Positions 30,008 to 41,676 of a stretch of 64,000 nucleotides of DNA are shown in pieces (positions within the stretch are counted from its first letter, which is position 1; each line of letters starts with the position of its first letter). Made by a program: the position numbers and the translations under genes. The stretch is from contig JAJUIU010000002.1 in the NCBI GenBank assembly GCA_029267445.1, positions 62,001-126,000 on the forward strand, given 5' to 3'. This DNA comes from Rhodospirillaceae bacterium. GTDB taxonomy: Bacteria; Pseudomonadota; Alphaproteobacteria; Azospirillales; Azospirillaceae. The notes under the pieces were generated by a model. The model was not told where the DNA came from. It was given only the letters and a program-made list of their open reading frames with translations, and did no database searches.

Positions 30008-31204
30008 TCACGAACCCTCGCCGTTCTGCCTGACCGCCGCACTGAGCGGGATCAATTGCAGTCCTCGCGACTCAAGCGTCGGCAGCCACGCCTCCAGCGC
30101 CGCCGCCGTCACGTCATGCGGATGCCCGATGGCGATGGCGAGGCCGTCGCGCCGCGCCGCCTCCTCCAGCTTCGCCAGCGCCGCCGCGACCCCGTCGCGG
30201 GTCTGCGTGTGGTCGAGGAACACGTCGCGGGACAGCACCGGCAGCCGGTAGACCCTCCCAAGCTCGGGCGCGCGCGTCTCGGCCGTGGTGCGGCTGTCCA
30301 GGAACAGCAGTCCCCGCGCCGACAGTTCGGCCAGCACCACCGCCATGCCCTCCCGGTCGGCGGTGAAGCGGCTGCCCATATGGTTGTTGATCCCGACATA
30401 GCCCTCGAAGCTGGCGAGGTTGGCGACGAGGCGCCGGCGCAGCTCCTCCGGCGGCAGCCGGGTCAGCAAGGCGTTCGGCCCCGGATTCTCCCCGCCGCCC
30501 GGCTCCATCGGCACATGCACGATCAGCTCGTGCCCTCGCCGGCGCGCCGCGACCGCCTGCGCCGGCAGATCGCGGGAATAGGGCAGCCACGCCAGCGTCA
30601 GCGGTCCCGGCAGGGCTGCGATCCGGGCGCTCCGCTTCCGGTCCAGCCCCATGTCGTCGATCACGATCACCACGCGCGGGCGGCCGTCCGGCACCGGTGC
30701 CGGGACGGCGTTGCGACGCCATAGCGGAACCCCGTCCGGAGGGGCCGGTGGGGGCGGCAGGACGGCCACCTGCGCCTCCTCTGGTGCCGCCGCCGGAGCC
30801 GCTGTCGGCGGCTTTGGCGCCACCGGCGCCGGCGCCTGCACTGTCTGACTTGGTGCCGGCTGAACCACCTGCGGCATCGGCTCCGGCGCTTCCGGTGCCT
30901 CCTTCGGCACGGACGGTGCGGCGCGCGGACGGTGCGGCTGCCCCGGCTCGGGCGCCAGGGGCTTGGCGGAGTCCGCCGATTCGACGACCCGGAAGGGTTC
31001 CACCGGCCGCTGTTCCGCACCCATCCGACCGGCGAGGACTGCGACCACCACCAGGAACCCAAGCGCCACCAATCCCAGCCACGGACGTTCCGCCACCGCC
31101 CGGCCTGCCCGGCTCCGCCGCGCGGCGGCGAGCGCCCGGCCGGTGCGGGACCGGCCGGACCCTGCGGGCGTCTTGCGGGCCGACGATCTGCGGGGTCGTG
31201 TCAT
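30008..31204 (-). CDS. Divergent polysaccharide deacetylase (YibQ family)
   Basis: A 398-residue membrane-anchored protein: a very basic N-terminus (1-40), one transmembrane helix at about 42-60, a long Pro/Ala-rich linker (about 65-165), and a C-terminal domain (about 175-390) of the divergent polysaccharide deacetylase family, with VVIVIDDMGLD, HELIVHVPMEP, INNHMGSRFT and DSRTTAE. The Asp and His residues of the NodB-like fold are recognisable, but the substrate is unknown; periplasmic peptidoglycan or polysaccharide is likely. The start MTRPRRSS is chosen over an upstream ATG, which would add 14 residues. In other genomes it neighbours carboxy-terminal proteases and envC; here it sits between trp genes. 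Confidence 0.85.
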   Translation of the reverse strand: MTRPRRSSARKTPAGSGRSRTGRALAAARRSRAGRAVAERPWLGLVALGFLVVVAVLAGRMGAEQRPVEPFRVVESADSAKPLAPEPGQPHRPRAAPSVPKEAPEAPEPMPQVVQPAPSQTVQAPAPVAPKPPTAAPAAAPEEAQVAVLPPPPAPPDGVPLWRRNAVPAPVPDGRPRVVIVIDDMGLDRKRSARIAALPGPLTLAWLPYSRDLPAQAVAARRRGHELIVHVPMEPGGGENPGPNALLTRLPPEELRRRLVANLASFEGYVGINNHMGSRFTADREGMAVVLAELSARGLLFLDSRTTAETRAPELGRVYRLPVLSRDVFLDHTQTRDGVAAALAKLEEAARRDGLAIAIGHPHDVTAAALEAWLPTLESRGLQLIPLSAAVRQNGEGS

Positions 31205-31416
31205 CGGGTGTGGGCACCTTGGAACCGGGGGTGACGCGGCGACCATGGCACGGCCCGCCGCGAACGCCCTGTGACACCGCTGTATGGGTCCATGTCATGC
31301 GCTGCGCAACCCGGCATGCCCGACCCCGCGCGGCGCAACGGTCGCAGCCCGGCGACGCGCTGGCAATCGGGCCATCGTGCCTGTAGGGTAACGGCCCGAT
31401 TCGCTGGAACCGGCAC

Positions 31417-32031
31417 ATGCTGCTGCTGATCGACAATTACGACAGTTTCACCTGGAACCTGGTCCATTACCTGGGCGAACTGGGGGCCGAGGTTGTGGTC
31501 CGCCGCAACGACGCGCTGACCGTGGACGAGGCCATGGGCATGCGGCCGGAGGGGATCGTCCTGTCCCCCGGCCCCTGCGATCCCGACAAGGCCGGCATCT
31601 GCCTGCCGCTGATCGGGGCGGCGGCCAAGGCCCGCATGCCCCTGCTGGGCGTCTGCCTCGGCCATCAGGCGATCGGGCAGGCGTTCGGCGGCAGGGTCGT
31701 CCGGGCACCGGAGCCGATGCACGGCAAGGTGAGCAGCGTGCGCCACGGGGGCGAGGCGCTCATGCGCGGCCTGCCGAGCCCGTTCCGCGCCACCCGCTAC
31801 CACTCCCTGCTCGTCGACCGGGCCGCCCTGCCCGCCGATCTCGCCGTCACGGCGGAGCTGGAGGACGGCATGATCATGGCCCTGGCGCACCGGTCGCTGC
31901 CGATCCACGGCGTCCAGTTCCACCCCGAAAGCATCGCGTCGGAGCATGGGCACAAGATCCTGGACAACTTCCTGGACATCGCGCGCGGCGGCCGGAACGT
32001 CGTCAGCCGGGCGCCCGGCGCCGCCGCCTGA
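31417..32031 (+). CDS. trpG: Anthranilate synthase component II (glutamine amidotransferase)
   Basis: Supplies ammonia from glutamine to TrpE. The 204 residues form a class I amidotransferase with nucleophile C80 ([12 protein letters not shown]) and the catalytic His-Glu in [23 protein letters not shown] is the typical start. The gene heads trpG-trpD-trpC-moaC-moeA; trpD begins 12 bases after its stop. The 212-base gap upstream, shared with the divergent deacetylase gene, must contain the promoter; I see neither an obvious trp leader peptide nor an attenuator hairpin with T-run there. A role in aminodeoxychorismate synthesis (pabA) in addition is possible. Confidence 0.95.
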   Translation: MLLLIDNYDSFTWNLVHYLGELGAEVVVRRNDALTVDEAMGMRPEGIVLSPGPCDPDKAGICLPLIGAAAKARMPLLGVCLGHQAIGQAFGGRVVRAPEPMHGKVSSVRHGGEALMRGLPSPFRATRYHSLLVDRAALPADLAVTAELEDGMIMALAHRSLPIHGVQFHPESIASEHGHKILDNFLDIARGGRNVVSRAPGAAA

Positions 32032-32043
32032 GGACCGCGCCCG

Positions 32044-33090
32044 ATGACCGCCGACATCGGTGAATTCAAGCGCCTGCTGGCCAAGGTCGCGACCGGGGCG
32101 GCGCTGACCGAGTCCGAATCGGAGACCGCTTTCGACATCATCATGGCCGGCAACGCCACCCCGTCGCAGATGGGCGGGTTCCTGATGGCGCTGCGGGTGC
32201 GCGGGGAGACGGTGGGGGAGATCACGGGGGCCGCCCGCATCCTGCGCGCCAAGGCGGTGCGCATCGAGGCCCCGCCGGGCACGGTGGACACTTGCGGCAC
32301 CGGCGGCGACGCGGCGGGAACCTTCAACATCTCCACGGCCGTGGCCTTCGTCGTCGCCGGATGCGGCGTGCCGGTGGCCAAGCACGGCAACCGGGCCATC
32401 TCCTCCAAATCCGGGGCGGCCGACGTCCTGGCGGCCCTGGGCGTGAACCTCGATGCCGATTTCGCCCGCGTGCGGGAGGCGCTTTGGGAGGCGCGGATCG
32501 GCTTCCTGATGGCGCCCCGCCACCACACGGCCATGCGCAATGTCGGGCCCACCCGGGTGGAGCTGGGTACCCGTACCATCTTCAACCTGATGGGCCCGCT
32601 GGCGAACCCGGCCGGCGCGCGGCGCCAGCTCCTGGGCGTCTTCGCGAAGGAGTGGGTGGAGCCGCTGGCGCAGGTTCTGGCCCGCCTGGGCTCCGAAGCC
32701 GCCTGGGTGGTGCACGGCTCCGACGGGCTGGATGAGATCACCACCACCGGCCCCACCACTGTCGCCGCCCTGTCCGGCGGCAGGATCACTGTGTTCGAGG
32801 TGACACCGGAGGATGCGGGACTGCCCCGCGCGACGGCCGATGACCTCAAGGGCGGGGATGCCGAGACCAACGCGGCGGCCCTGCGCGCCGTTCTGGGCGG
32901 CGCCCACGGCCCTTACCGCGATATCGTCCTGCTGAACGCCGCCGCCGCCCTGATCGTCGCCGGCAAGGCGGCCGATCTGAAGGCCGGTGTCGCGATGGCC
33001 GCCAGCTCCATCGACGAGGGTGCGGCCACCCGCGCGTTGGACCGGCTGGTGGCGATCACGAACACCCCGATGCCGCCGCCCGAAGAATGA
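32044..33090 (+). CDS. trpD: Anthranilate phosphoribosyltransferase
   Basis: Second step of tryptophan synthesis: joins anthranilate to PRPP. The 348 residues show the PRPP-binding [17 protein letters not shown] motif near residue 82, [21 protein letters not shown], and the [20 protein letters not shown] segment for anthranilate binding. GFLMAL at about 40 belongs to the N-terminal helical domain. It is flanked by trpG (12 bases) and trpC (10 bases) in one operon. Confidence 0.97.
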   Translation: MTADIGEFKRLLAKVATGAALTESESETAFDIIMAGNATPSQMGGFLMALRVRGETVGEITGAARILRAKAVRIEAPPGTVDTCGTGGDAAGTFNISTAVAFVVAGCGVPVAKHGNRAISSKSGAADVLAALGVNLDADFARVREALWEARIGFLMAPRHHTAMRNVGPTRVELGTRTIFNLMGPLANPAGARRQLLGVFAKEWVEPLAQVLARLGSEAAWVVHGSDGLDEITTTGPTTVAALSGGRITVFEVTPEDAGLPRATADDLKGGDAETNAAALRAVLGGAHGPYRDIVLLNAAAALIVAGKAADLKAGVAMAASSIDEGAATRALDRLVAITNTPMPPPEE

Positions 33091-33100
33091 TCCGTTCAAA

Positions 33101-33910
33101 ATGACAGACGTCCTCGCCCGCATCTGCGCCGACACCCTGGCCGAGGTGGCCCGCCGCAAGGCCGGCCGCCCCCTGGCGGCGGTGGAGGCCGACGCCAAGG
33201 CAGCCGATGCGCCGCGCGGCTTCGCCCGGGCGCTGGATACGGCCGTCGCCGCCGGCCGCTGGGGCCTGATCGCCGAGATCAAGAAGGCGAGCCCCAGCAA
33301 GGGCCTGATCCGGGCGGATTTCGACCCGCCGGCCCTCGCCCGCGCCTATGTGGCCGGTGGCGCCGCCTGCCTGTCCGTGCTGACGGATGGACCGTACTTC
33401 CAGGGCAGCGACGCCTATCTCCTGGCGGCGCGGGCGGCCGTGCCGCTTCCGGTCCTGCGCAAGGACTTCATGCTCGACCCCTGGCAGGTCGCCGAAAGCC
33501 GGGCGCTCGGGGCCGACTGCGTGCTGCTGATCATGGCGGCCCTGTCCGACGCCCAGGCGTCCGAGCTGCACGCCGCGGCCGTCGGCTACGGGATGGACGT
33601 GCTGATCGAGGTTCATGACGCGCCGGAGATGGAGCGGGCGCTGCGCCTCCCCTCCGGCCTTCTCGGCGTGAACAACCGCAATCTCAAGACCTTGGCGGTC
33701 GATCTCGCCACGACGGAGCGGCTGGCCGCCATGGTCCCGGCCGGACGCGCGCTGGTGGCCGAAAGCGGGGTCTACGGACCCGACGACATCGCCCGCCTGT
33801 CCCACGCCGGCGCCCGCCGCTTCCTGGTGGGGGAGTCGCTGATGAAGCAGGCGGATGTGGCGGCGGCCACGCGCGCGCTGCTCTCGGCCCCGTTCAAGAT
33901 CGCCGTGTAA
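33101..33910 (+). CDS. trpC: Indole-3-glycerol phosphate synthase
   Basis: Fourth step of tryptophan synthesis, ring closure to indole-3-glycerol phosphate. The 269-residue TIM barrel shows the catalytic lysine in [22 protein letters not shown], the second catalytic Lys in [28 protein letters not shown] and VAESGVYG. The start at 33101 gives the standard length; the frame extends upstream into trpD without meaning. It is monofunctional: no TrpF domain is attached. trpF, trpB and trpA are not in this window, as usual for this group. Confidence 0.97.
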   Translation: MTDVLARICADTLAEVARRKAGRPLAAVEADAKAADAPRGFARALDTAVAAGRWGLIAEIKKASPSKGLIRADFDPPALARAYVAGGAACLSVLTDGPYFQGSDAYLLAARAAVPLPVLRKDFMLDPWQVAESRALGADCVLLIMAALSDAQASELHAAAVGYGMDVLIEVHDAPEMERALRLPSGLLGVNNRNLKTLAVDLATTERLAAMVPAGRALVAESGVYGPDDIARLSHAGARRFLVGESLMKQADVAAATRALLSAPFKIAV

Positions 33911-33914
33911 CCCC

Positions 33915-34430
33915 ATGACCGAGAACGCGGATCGGCTGACCCATTTCGACGAGCGCGGCAACGCCGCCATGGTCGACGTCTCCGCCAAGGCCGACACGGT
34001 GCGGGAGGCGACGGCCCGTGGCCGCATCACCATGCGGCCGGAGACGCTGGCCCTGATCCAGGCGGGCGGCATGGCCAAGGGCGACGTGCTGGGCGTGGCC
34101 CGCCTCGCCGGCATCATGGCGGCCAAGCGCACGGCGGACCTGATCCCCCTCTGCCACCCGCTGATGCTGTCCAAGGTGGCGGTGGAGCTCACCCCGGTCC
34201 TCGAGGCGAACGCCGTCGACATCGAGGCCACCGTCCGTCTGACCGGCAAGACGGGTGTGGAGATGGAGGCGCTGACCGCCGTCTCCGTCGCGGCGCTGAC
34301 CATCTACGACATGTGCAAGGCCGTGGACCGGGGCATGGTCATCGGCGACGTGCGGCTGGTCTACAAGGCCGGCGGCAAGTCCGGAACCTATGATGCGCGT
34401 GGGGGCGACACGCGGGAGGCCGTACCGTGA
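33915..34430 (+). CDS. moaC: Cyclic pyranopterin monophosphate synthase
   Basis: With MoaA, forms cyclic pyranopterin monophosphate, the first intermediate of the molybdenum cofactor. The 171 residues contain the family motifs [24 protein letters not shown] and [27 protein letters not shown], which hold the active-site Lys, His and Glu residues. It lies 4 bases after trpC and overlaps moeA by four bases (GTGA), so the cofactor genes are cotranscribed with trpGDC. This trp-moa linkage is common in alphaproteobacteria. Confidence 0.96.
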   Translation: MTENADRLTHFDERGNAAMVDVSAKADTVREATARGRITMRPETLALIQAGGMAKGDVLGVARLAGIMAAKRTADLIPLCHPLMLSKVAVELTPVLEANAVDIEATVRLTGKTGVEMEALTAVSVAALTIYDMCKAVDRGMVIGDVRLVYKAGGKSGTYDARGGDTREAVP

Positions 34431-35629
34431 TCCCGGTGGCGGAGGCGCTGGGCCGCATCCTGGCGGCCTTCGCACCCCTGCCGGCGGAGGTCGTGCCCGT
34501 CACAGCCGCCGTCGGCCGCGTCCTGGCCGCCGATGTCGCGGCCCGGCTGACCCAGCCGCCGGCCGACGTTTCCGCCATGGACGGCTGGGCCGTCCGCACG
34601 GCCGACATCGCCAGCCTGCCCGCCACCCTGCGCCGGATCGGCGCCGCCCCGGCGGGGCAGCCCTTCGCCGGGACCGTCGGCGCCGGGGAAGCCGTGCGGA
34701 TCTTCACCGGCGGCGTCCTCCCCGCCGGTGCAGACACGGTGGTGATCCAGGAGGATTGCGACGACCACGGGGAAACCGTGACGGTGCGGGAGGGGACCGG
34801 CCCCGGCCGCTGGGTCCGTCCCGCGGGTCTGGATTTCCGGGCGGGCGGCGTGATGCTCCGGGCCGGTCGCCGCCTGACGGTGCGCGACGTGGCGCTGTGC
34901 GCGGCCATGAACGTGCCCTGGGTCACGGTCCACCGCCGTCCGCGCGTCGCCATCCTGGCCACCGGCGACGAGATCGTCCGGCCGGGGGAGCCGATCGGTC
35001 CCGGCCAGATCGTCAGCTCCAACAGCATCGCGCTGACGGCCATGGTCGCCCGGTCCGGCGGGGAGGCGATCGATCTCGGCATCGCCGCCGACACGGATGA
35101 CAGCCTGAAGCGCCTCGCCGCCGGGGCCGCCGGGTGCGACCTGCTGGTGACGACCGGTGGGGCCTCGGTGGGCGAGCACGACCTCGTCCGCAGCGCTCTG
35201 GGGACGGAGGGGCTGGCGCTCGACTTCTGGAAGATCGCCATGCGTCCGGGCAAACCGCTGATGTTCGGCCGCTTCGGCGCCACACCCATGATCGGCCTGC
35301 CGGGCAACCCGGTCTCCTCCCTCGTCTGCGCCCTGCTGTTCATCCGGCCGGCACTCAGGCTCATGCAGGGGGAGGACGCCACGGCCACCCTCACCCGCCG
35401 CGCCCGGCTCGGCGCCCCTATGCCGGCCAACGACAGGCGCCAGGATTACGTCCGCGCCACGCTGCGGCCGGGGGACGACGGGGTGCCCGTCGCCACCGCG
35501 TTCCCCAAGCAGGACAGCTCCATGCTGAGCTTCCTGGCGGAATCGGACTGCCTGATCGTCCGCCCACCGCTCGCCCCGCCTGCCGCCGCAGGCGACACGG
35601 TGGAGATCGTGCCGCTGGACGACATCTAG
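34427..35629 (+). CDS. moeA: Molybdopterin molybdenumtransferase
   Basis: Inserts molybdate into adenylated molybdopterin. The 400-residue protein shows the four-domain MoeA layout: [10 protein letters not shown] near residue 47, [17 protein letters not shown] in the N-terminal part, the MoCF-biosynthesis (MogA-like) core with ATGDEIV and [13 protein letters not shown], and [12 protein letters not shown] followed by GLPGNPVSS, then the C-terminal beta domain. It starts with GTG overlapping the moaC TGA, indicating coupling. It is the last gene of the trpG operon; lexA follows with its own SOS-controlled promoter. Confidence 0.96.
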   Translation: MIPVAEALGRILAAFAPLPAEVVPVTAAVGRVLAADVAARLTQPPADVSAMDGWAVRTADIASLPATLRRIGAAPAGQPFAGTVGAGEAVRIFTGGVLPAGADTVVIQEDCDDHGETVTVREGTGPGRWVRPAGLDFRAGGVMLRAGRRLTVRDVALCAAMNVPWVTVHRRPRVAILATGDEIVRPGEPIGPGQIVSSNSIALTAMVARSGGEAIDLGIAADTDDSLKRLAAGAAGCDLLVTTGGASVGEHDLVRSALGTEGLALDFWKIAMRPGKPLMFGRFGATPMIGLPGNPVSSLVCALLFIRPALRLMQGEDATATLTRRARLGAPMPANDRRQDYVRATLRPGDDGVPVATAFPKQDSSMLSFLAESDCLIVRPPLAPPAAAGDTVEIVPLDDI

Positions 35630-35689
35630 CGTCCGCTCCCGCCCGGGGGTGATGCGCGCGAAAGCGGCGGAATGCTTGACGCCCCCCGT

Positions 35690-35704
35690 GAACTAAACTA
35701 GAAC
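35690..35704. promoter_or_regulatory. LexA (SOS) box 1 upstream of lexA
   Basis: GAACTAAACTAGAAC matches the alphaproteobacterial direct-repeat SOS box GAAC-N7-GAAC exactly. It lies just upstream of the -35 element of lexA. Confidence 0.8.
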
Positions 35705-35710
35705 ATGCTC

Positions 35711-35738
35711 TTGACGTTCCGGTAATGTTCCATATCTT
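35711..35738 (+). promoter_or_regulatory. Probable lexA promoter
   Basis: TTGACG (35711-35716), 16-base spacer, TATCTT (35733-35738), about 55 bases before the lexA ATG. SOS box 2 fills the spacer, so LexA bound there would block RNA polymerase directly. Confidence 0.6.
35716..35730. promoter_or_regulatory. LexA (SOS) box 2 upstream of lexA
   Basis: GTTCCGGTAATGTTC matches GTTC-N7-GTTC, the reverse complement form of the alphaproteobacterial SOS box. It lies between the -35 and -10 of lexA, 11 bases from box 1 and in opposite orientation, so the two boxes form a dyad. Confidence 0.9.
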
Positions 35739-35792
35739 GTGTCGGAACGATGGCCGGTGGCGAGATGCGGGGGCCGAGATGCGGGGGACGCC

Positions 35793-36497
35793 ATGCTGAC
35801 GCGCAAGCAACAGGAGCTGCTGCTCTTCATCCATAACCGCTTGAACGAGGGCGGCGTGTCCCCCTCCTTCGATGAGATGAAGGACGCGCTCAACCTCAAG
35901 TCCAAGTCCGGCATCCATCGGCTGATCACCGGGCTTGAGGAGCGCGGCTTCATCCGCCGCCTGCCCCACCGGGCCCGCGCGCTGGAGGTTCTGCGCCTGC
36001 CGGAGCCGGTGAAGCAGCGGGCCCCGGTGGAGGAGCCGGTGAAGTTCAAGCCGAACGTCATCCGCGCGGACTTCCGGCCGAGCCTGTCGGGCCGGGAAAG
36101 CCGGAGCGACGCGGAGGCCGTCAGCCTGCCACTGTACGGCCGCATCGCCGCCGGCTTGCCGATCGAGGCGCTGCGGGACACCACGGCCAGCATCGACGTG
36201 CCGGGCAGCCTGCTCGCCAATGGGGAGCATTACGCGCTCGAGGTGGCCGGCGACAGCATGGTCGACGCCGGCATCCTGGACGGCGACACGGTCATCATCC
36301 AGCGCACCGAGACGGCGGACAACGGGACCATCGTGGTCGCCCTGGTGGACGATGGCGAGGTCACGTTGAAGCGCCTGCGCCGCAAGGGCAATTCCATCGC
36401 ATTGGAGCCGGCGAACCCGAACTACGAGACGCGGGTGTTCGGCGCCGACCGTGTGCGCATCCAGGGCCGCCTGATCGGCCTCCTGCGGCGCTACTGA
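35793..36497 (+). CDS. lexA: LexA SOS repressor
   Basis: The self-cleaving repressor of the DNA-damage response. The 234 residues have a winged helix-turn-helix (about 1-65; [33 protein letters not shown]), a linker longer than in E. coli (about 70-110), and the S24-peptidase domain: cleavage bond A120-G121, nucleophile S155 (GDSM) and K193 (VTLKRL). The ATG at 35793 gives the usual N-terminus. Two LexA boxes in the upstream gap show autoregulation. It is convergent with comEC. Confidence 0.97.
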   Translation: MLTRKQQELLLFIHNRLNEGGVSPSFDEMKDALNLKSKSGIHRLITGLEERGFIRRLPHRARALEVLRLPEPVKQRAPVEEPVKFKPNVIRADFRPSLSGRESRSDAEAVSLPLYGRIAAGLPIEALRDTTASIDVPGSLLANGEHYALEVAGDSMVDAGILDGDTVIIQRTETADNGTIVVALVDDGEVTLKRLRRKGNSIALEPANPNYETRVFGADRVRIQGRLIGLLRRY

Positions 36498-36524
36498 GGG
36501 CCGGCGCTTCGCAGGCTTTATTTT

Positions 36525-36544
36525 CTGACTGACCGGTCAGTCAG
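36525..36544. other. Perfect 20-base palindrome between lexA and comEC
   Basis: CTGACTGACCGGTCAGTCAG is a perfect palindrome lying in the 51-base gap between the convergent lexA and comEC stops. It resembles TetR-family operators, but no promoter is expected here. It may act as a bidirectional hairpin (8-bp stem, CCGG loop), although no T-run follows on either strand. Confidence 0.6.
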
Positions 36545-36548
36545 TAAT

Positions 36549-38684
36549 TCAGTTCCAGGGGCGGGCCATCCGGTCCGCCCTTGCCGTTTCCAGGATGATC
36601 CCGCCTTCGCCGATCCGCAAGGCGTGGGCACCCCGACGGTCCAGCGCCCGACTGTCCACCACCAGCGGGGCGGCGCAGTTACGCACCACCAGTTCCGGCG
36701 CGATCACCGCATCGGCCACGGCGCAGTCCTCAGCCAAAGCCTCCACGACGGCGACGACGGCCACGGTGATCCCGTCCCGCCGCCACAGGCAGCCCGTCCG
36801 GTCGCAGCGCAGGGCGTCGCTCCCATCGCCATGCCGACCCCAGGCGGCCGGTTCGCCCGGCAGCCCGTCGCGGCGCTGCCATGTCTCCGCCTCGAACCGG
36901 GCCGCGCGCCCGCTGGAGACCAGCAGCGTCCCATCGGCCATCCGCAGGCCCACCAGCGCGCCGGAGGGGGCGACCACGACGTCCGGTCGTCCGCTTGACA
37001 GGGCCAGCAATACCGCCGCGATGGCGACCGCGCCGCCGGCGAGCCGCCAACGCCTGAGCCACAGCATCAGCCACACCCCGCCCAGCGTCAGCAGGGCCAT
37101 GGCCTCCCATGGCACCGCCCGCACGATGAAGGCGCTGCCCGGCAGCCCCGCCACCCAGTGCGCTGTCCACAGCACGCCGGCCACCCCCGCCCCCATCGCC
37201 TCCAGCGCCCAGCCCTCCAGCCCGAACGGCATCAGCAGCAGCGCCAGCATTCCTGCGGGCATCACCAGGAACGAGGTGATTGGAACGGCGATCAGGTTGG
37301 CCAGCACGCCGTAGTTCGCCACGTTCTGGAAATGGTAGAGCGCGAAGGGCGTCGTCGCCCCGCCCGCCACGGCGCTGGTGAGTGCCAGGCCGAGCACATA
37401 GAGCCACGCGCGGCCGAGCGGTCCCGCCTCCGCATGCCGCCGGCCGAACCACCCGCCCACCGCCTCGTACGTGGCGATCAGGGCCAACACGGCGGCGAAG
37501 GACATCTGGAAACTGGGGCCCATCAGGGCCTCTGGCTGCGTCAGCAGCACGACCGTCGCCGCGAAGGCGATGACGCGCATGGACAAGGGCGACCGGTCCA
37601 CCAGGATGGCCAGCATCATCAGCCCGGTCATCAGCATGGCCCGCTGGGTTGGCACGGGCGCTCCGACCAGCAGGGTGTAGGCCCCCGCCGCCAGCACGGC
37701 GGCCACCGCTGCCCATTTCTTGATCGACCGGCGCAGCGCCAGCGGTTCAATCCCGGCCAGCAGCGCGCGCACCGCGAAGAACATCAGGCCAGCCACCAAT
37801 CCGATATGCAGGCCGGAGATGGACAGCAGGTGCTGCAGCCCCGACAGGCGCAGGGCCTCCAGATCCTCCTCCGGAATGGCCGACGGCTCGCCGTTCAGCA
37901 GCGCCGTCGTCACCGCGGCTTCCGCCCCCTCAAGCCGGGCGGCCACACGGGCGCGGATGTCTTCCCGCAGCCGTTCCAGGCCGGCCTCGACGGCGGCCCA
38001 GCCCTCCGTCGGCGGCGGCGCCACCACCGTTCCCGGCGCCAGCGCGAACCCGACCGCGCCGATCCTCAGGAAATAGGCGTGGCGGCGGAAATCATAGGCG
38101 CCCGGTTCCGCAGGATCGGGCGGTGGCCGCAGGATAGCCTTCAGCGCGAACCGGGCGCCCGGCGGCGGGGCCCGGTCACCCGGATGCAGCCGGACCCTGA
38201 CGCGCGCCGGAACGGGGTCGTCGGCGCGTGCCCGGGGAAACGCCACATCCGCCAGCACCACCCGCAGCCCCTCGCCCTCCAGCCGGTCGATGCCGACCAC
38301 CCGTCCCTCCACGGCGATGGGCCGCGTCTCCTCGTCCAGGATGGGTGTGGCGACGGACCAGGTCCTGACCTGCGCGGCACCGAACCCGATGGCGCAGATC
38401 AGAAGAGCGACGGCGAGGCCGCGCAGGGCTCCTCGCCCGGCGACAAGGGCGCAGACGGCCAGAAGGATGGCGAAGGGTGCGGCCCACGGGGACGGCTCGC
38501 GGTCCAGCAGGAAGTAGGCTGCGATGCCGACGCCCAGCCCCACCGGCGCCCACAGTGCCCAGCGCGCCCGGTCTTCCCGCAGCTGCTCGGCCAGCCAGGC
38601 CCGGAGGGCGGCCGGTCCGGACACCCGCGACCATCCCGGCGAAGGCCGGGAACCCGCTTCCGGGATGAGGATGTCGGTGCTCAC
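36549..38684 (-). CDS. comEC: ComEC/Rec2-type DNA uptake channel protein
   Basis: An inner-membrane competence protein that in transformable bacteria carries single-stranded DNA into the cytoplasm. Starting from the GTG at 38684 it has 711 residues: N-terminal hydrophobic segments, an OB-fold-like DUF4131 region (about 115-225), and the multi-helix Competence domain with [18 protein letters not shown] and [15 protein letters not shown]. The C-terminal part (about 570-711) is soluble and lacks the HxHxDH metallo-hydrolase motif found in many ComEC proteins. An upstream ATG at 38780 would add 32 residues but would overlap the presumed gltX promoter. The start is uncertain. Confidence 0.88.
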   Translation of the reverse strand: MSTDILIPEAGSRPSPGWSRVSGPAALRAWLAEQLREDRARWALWAPVGLGVGIAAYFLLDREPSPWAAPFAILLAVCALVAGRGALRGLAVALLICAIGFGAAQVRTWSVATPILDEETRPIAVEGRVVGIDRLEGEGLRVVLADVAFPRARADDPVPARVRVRLHPGDRAPPPGARFALKAILRPPPDPAEPGAYDFRRHAYFLRIGAVGFALAPGTVVAPPPTEGWAAVEAGLERLREDIRARVAARLEGAEAAVTTALLNGEPSAIPEEDLEALRLSGLQHLLSISGLHIGLVAGLMFFAVRALLAGIEPLALRRSIKKWAAVAAVLAAGAYTLLVGAPVPTQRAMLMTGLMMLAILVDRSPLSMRVIAFAATVVLLTQPEALMGPSFQMSFAAVLALIATYEAVGGWFGRRHAEAGPLGRAWLYVLGLALTSAVAGGATTPFALYHFQNVANYGVLANLIAVPITSFLVMPAGMLALLLMPFGLEGWALEAMGAGVAGVLWTAHWVAGLPGSAFIVRAVPWEAMALLTLGGVWLMLWLRRWRLAGGAVAIAAVLLALSSGRPDVVVAPSGALVGLRMADGTLLVSSGRAARFEAETWQRRDGLPGEPAAWGRHGDGSDALRCDRTGCLWRRDGITVAVVAVVEALAEDCAVADAVIAPELVVRNCAAPLVVDSRALDRRGAHALRIGEGGIILETARADRMARPWN

Positions 38685-38800
38685 GACGGTCGGCCCTGTC
38701 CCTGGGCGGACGCATGGCCGGGCCGGGGTGCATCCCGTGTCCCGCTGTGCTACACCACCCACCTTCCACTCTAGCACCAATCCTGGAAATTGCGCCGCCC

Positions 38801-40207
38801 ATGACTGTCGTCACGCGTTTCGCGCCCTCGCCCACCGGCTACCTTCATATTGGTGGCGCCCGCACGGCCTTGTTCAACTGGCTGTTCGCGCGGCGTCATG
38901 GCGGCAAGTTCCTGCTCCGGATCGAGGACACGGACCGCGCGCGGTCCACGCAGGAGGCCGTGGACGCCCTGCTCGACGGCCTCTCCTGGTTGGGTCTCGA
39001 CTGGGACGGCGAGGCGATCAGCCAGTTCGCGCGCAAGGACCGGCATGCCGAGGTCGTGCACCAGATGCTGGAGCGCGGTGCCGCCTACCGCTGCTACTGC
39101 ACACCGCAGGAGCTTGAGGCGATGCGGGAGGAGCAGCGGGCCAAGGGCCTGCAGCCGCGTTACGACGGCCGCTGGCGCGACCGCGATCCGGCAGAGGCGC
39201 CGGCCGGTGTCGCCCCGGCCATCCGGCTGAAGGCGCCGCAGCAGGGCGAGACGGTCGTGCACGACCGGGTCCAGGGCGAGGTGCGGGTGCAGAACACCCA
39301 GCTCGACGACATGATCCTGCTCCGTTCCGACGGCACGCCCACCTACCTGCTGGCCGTCGTGGTGGACGACCACGACATGGGCATCACCCACGTGATCCGG
39401 GGCGACGACCATCTGACCAACACCTTCCGGCAGCTGCAGATCTACCACGCCATGGGCTGGACCCCGCCGGAGTTCGCCCATGTGCCGATGATCCTGGGTG
39501 CCGACGGGGCCAAGCTGTCCAAGCGGCACGGCGCCACCGGGGCGGAACAGTACCGGGAGATGGGCTATCTTCCGGAGGCGATGCGCAACTACCTGCTCCG
39601 CCTCGGTTGGGGCCATGGCGATGCGGAGATCATCCCGACGGAGCAGGCGATCGAATGGTTCGACCTGGAAGGGATCGGGCGGTCGCCCTCGCGGTTCGAC
39701 TTCGCGAAGCTCGACAATCTGAACGGCCACTACATTCGGCAGGCGGACGACGACCGGCTTGTGGCCCTCACCCTGCCATTGCTGGAGAAGCGGCTGGGCC
39801 GCCCGCTGTCCGAGGACGAGCGCGCCCTGTTGGCGCGCGCCCTGCCGGGCTTCAAGCCGCGCGTGAAGACCCTGGTGGAACTGGCTGACGGGGCGATGTT
39901 CCTGTTCGCCAAGCGGCCGATCACGCCCGACGAGAAGGCTACGGCGCTGCTGACCGGCGACGGCAAGATCGTTCTGCGCACCCTTTCCGATCTTTTCGCA
40001 TCCGCGAAAGACTGGACCGCCGCCAGCCTGGAACAGGTGGTACGCGACCATGCGGAGGCGTCCGGACAGAAGCTGGGGAAATTGGCCCAGCCCCTGCGCG
40101 CCGCCCTAACCGGTTCAACGGTTTCGCCGCCCATTTTCGACGTGGTGGAAATCCTCGGGCGGTCGGAGACCCTGGCGCGGATGGAGGATGCGGAAAAAGC
40201 CCCTTGA
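38801..40207 (+). CDS. gltX: Glutamyl-tRNA synthetase
   Basis: Class I synthetase charging tRNA-Glu. The 468 residues carry the HIGH motif as HIGG at 16-19 ([19 protein letters not shown]), the Zn-like CYC region in the connective peptide, and the KMSKS motif as KLSKR from K238. The C-terminal anticodon-binding helical bundle is complete. Alphaproteobacteria often carry a second GltX and use one as non-discriminating enzyme with GatCAB; that cannot be decided here. It is divergent from comEC; the start at 38801 gives the standard [14 protein letters not shown]-terminus. Confidence 0.96.
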   Translation: MTVVTRFAPSPTGYLHIGGARTALFNWLFARRHGGKFLLRIEDTDRARSTQEAVDALLDGLSWLGLDWDGEAISQFARKDRHAEVVHQMLERGAAYRCYCTPQELEAMREEQRAKGLQPRYDGRWRDRDPAEAPAGVAPAIRLKAPQQGETVVHDRVQGEVRVQNTQLDDMILLRSDGTPTYLLAVVVDDHDMGITHVIRGDDHLTNTFRQLQIYHAMGWTPPEFAHVPMILGADGAKLSKRHGATGAEQYREMGYLPEAMRNYLLRLGWGHGDAEIIPTEQAIEWFDLEGIGRSPSRFDFAKLDNLNGHYIRQADDDRLVALTLPLLEKRLGRPLSEDERALLARALPGFKPRVKTLVELADGAMFLFAKRPITPDEKATALLTGDGKIVLRTLSDLFASAKDWTAASLEQVVRDHAEASGQKLGKLAQPLRAALTGSTVSPPIFDVVEILGRSETLARMEDAEKAP

Positions 40208-40221
40208 GTTTTGCGGGTGCG

Positions 40222-40250
40222 TTGCCAGCGGCATGGACGGGGTCTAAACT
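40222..40250 (+). promoter_or_regulatory. Possible gltA promoter
   Basis: TTGCCA (40222-40227), 17-base spacer, TAAACT (40245-40250), about 80 bases before the gltA ATG in the 122-base gltX-gltA gap. The -35 is a one-mismatch match; the -10 has two mismatches. Confidence 0.4.
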
Positions 40251-40329
40251 CCGGGGCCTTGGAGGATCAACGGTGCCGGGGCGCCGCCCTGCCGGAGCCC
40301 CCAAACCCGAACCATAAGGACGCGTCGTA

Positions 40330-41652
<1,323 letters not shown>

Positions 41653-41676
41653 GCGGGCGACACCGCGGACTGGGAA

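Noticed and set aside
31201-33300. 699-codon minus-strand frame opposite trpG and trpD
   Set aside because: The opposite strand encodes TrpG and TrpD with all motifs. Such long antisense frames are common at this GC content.
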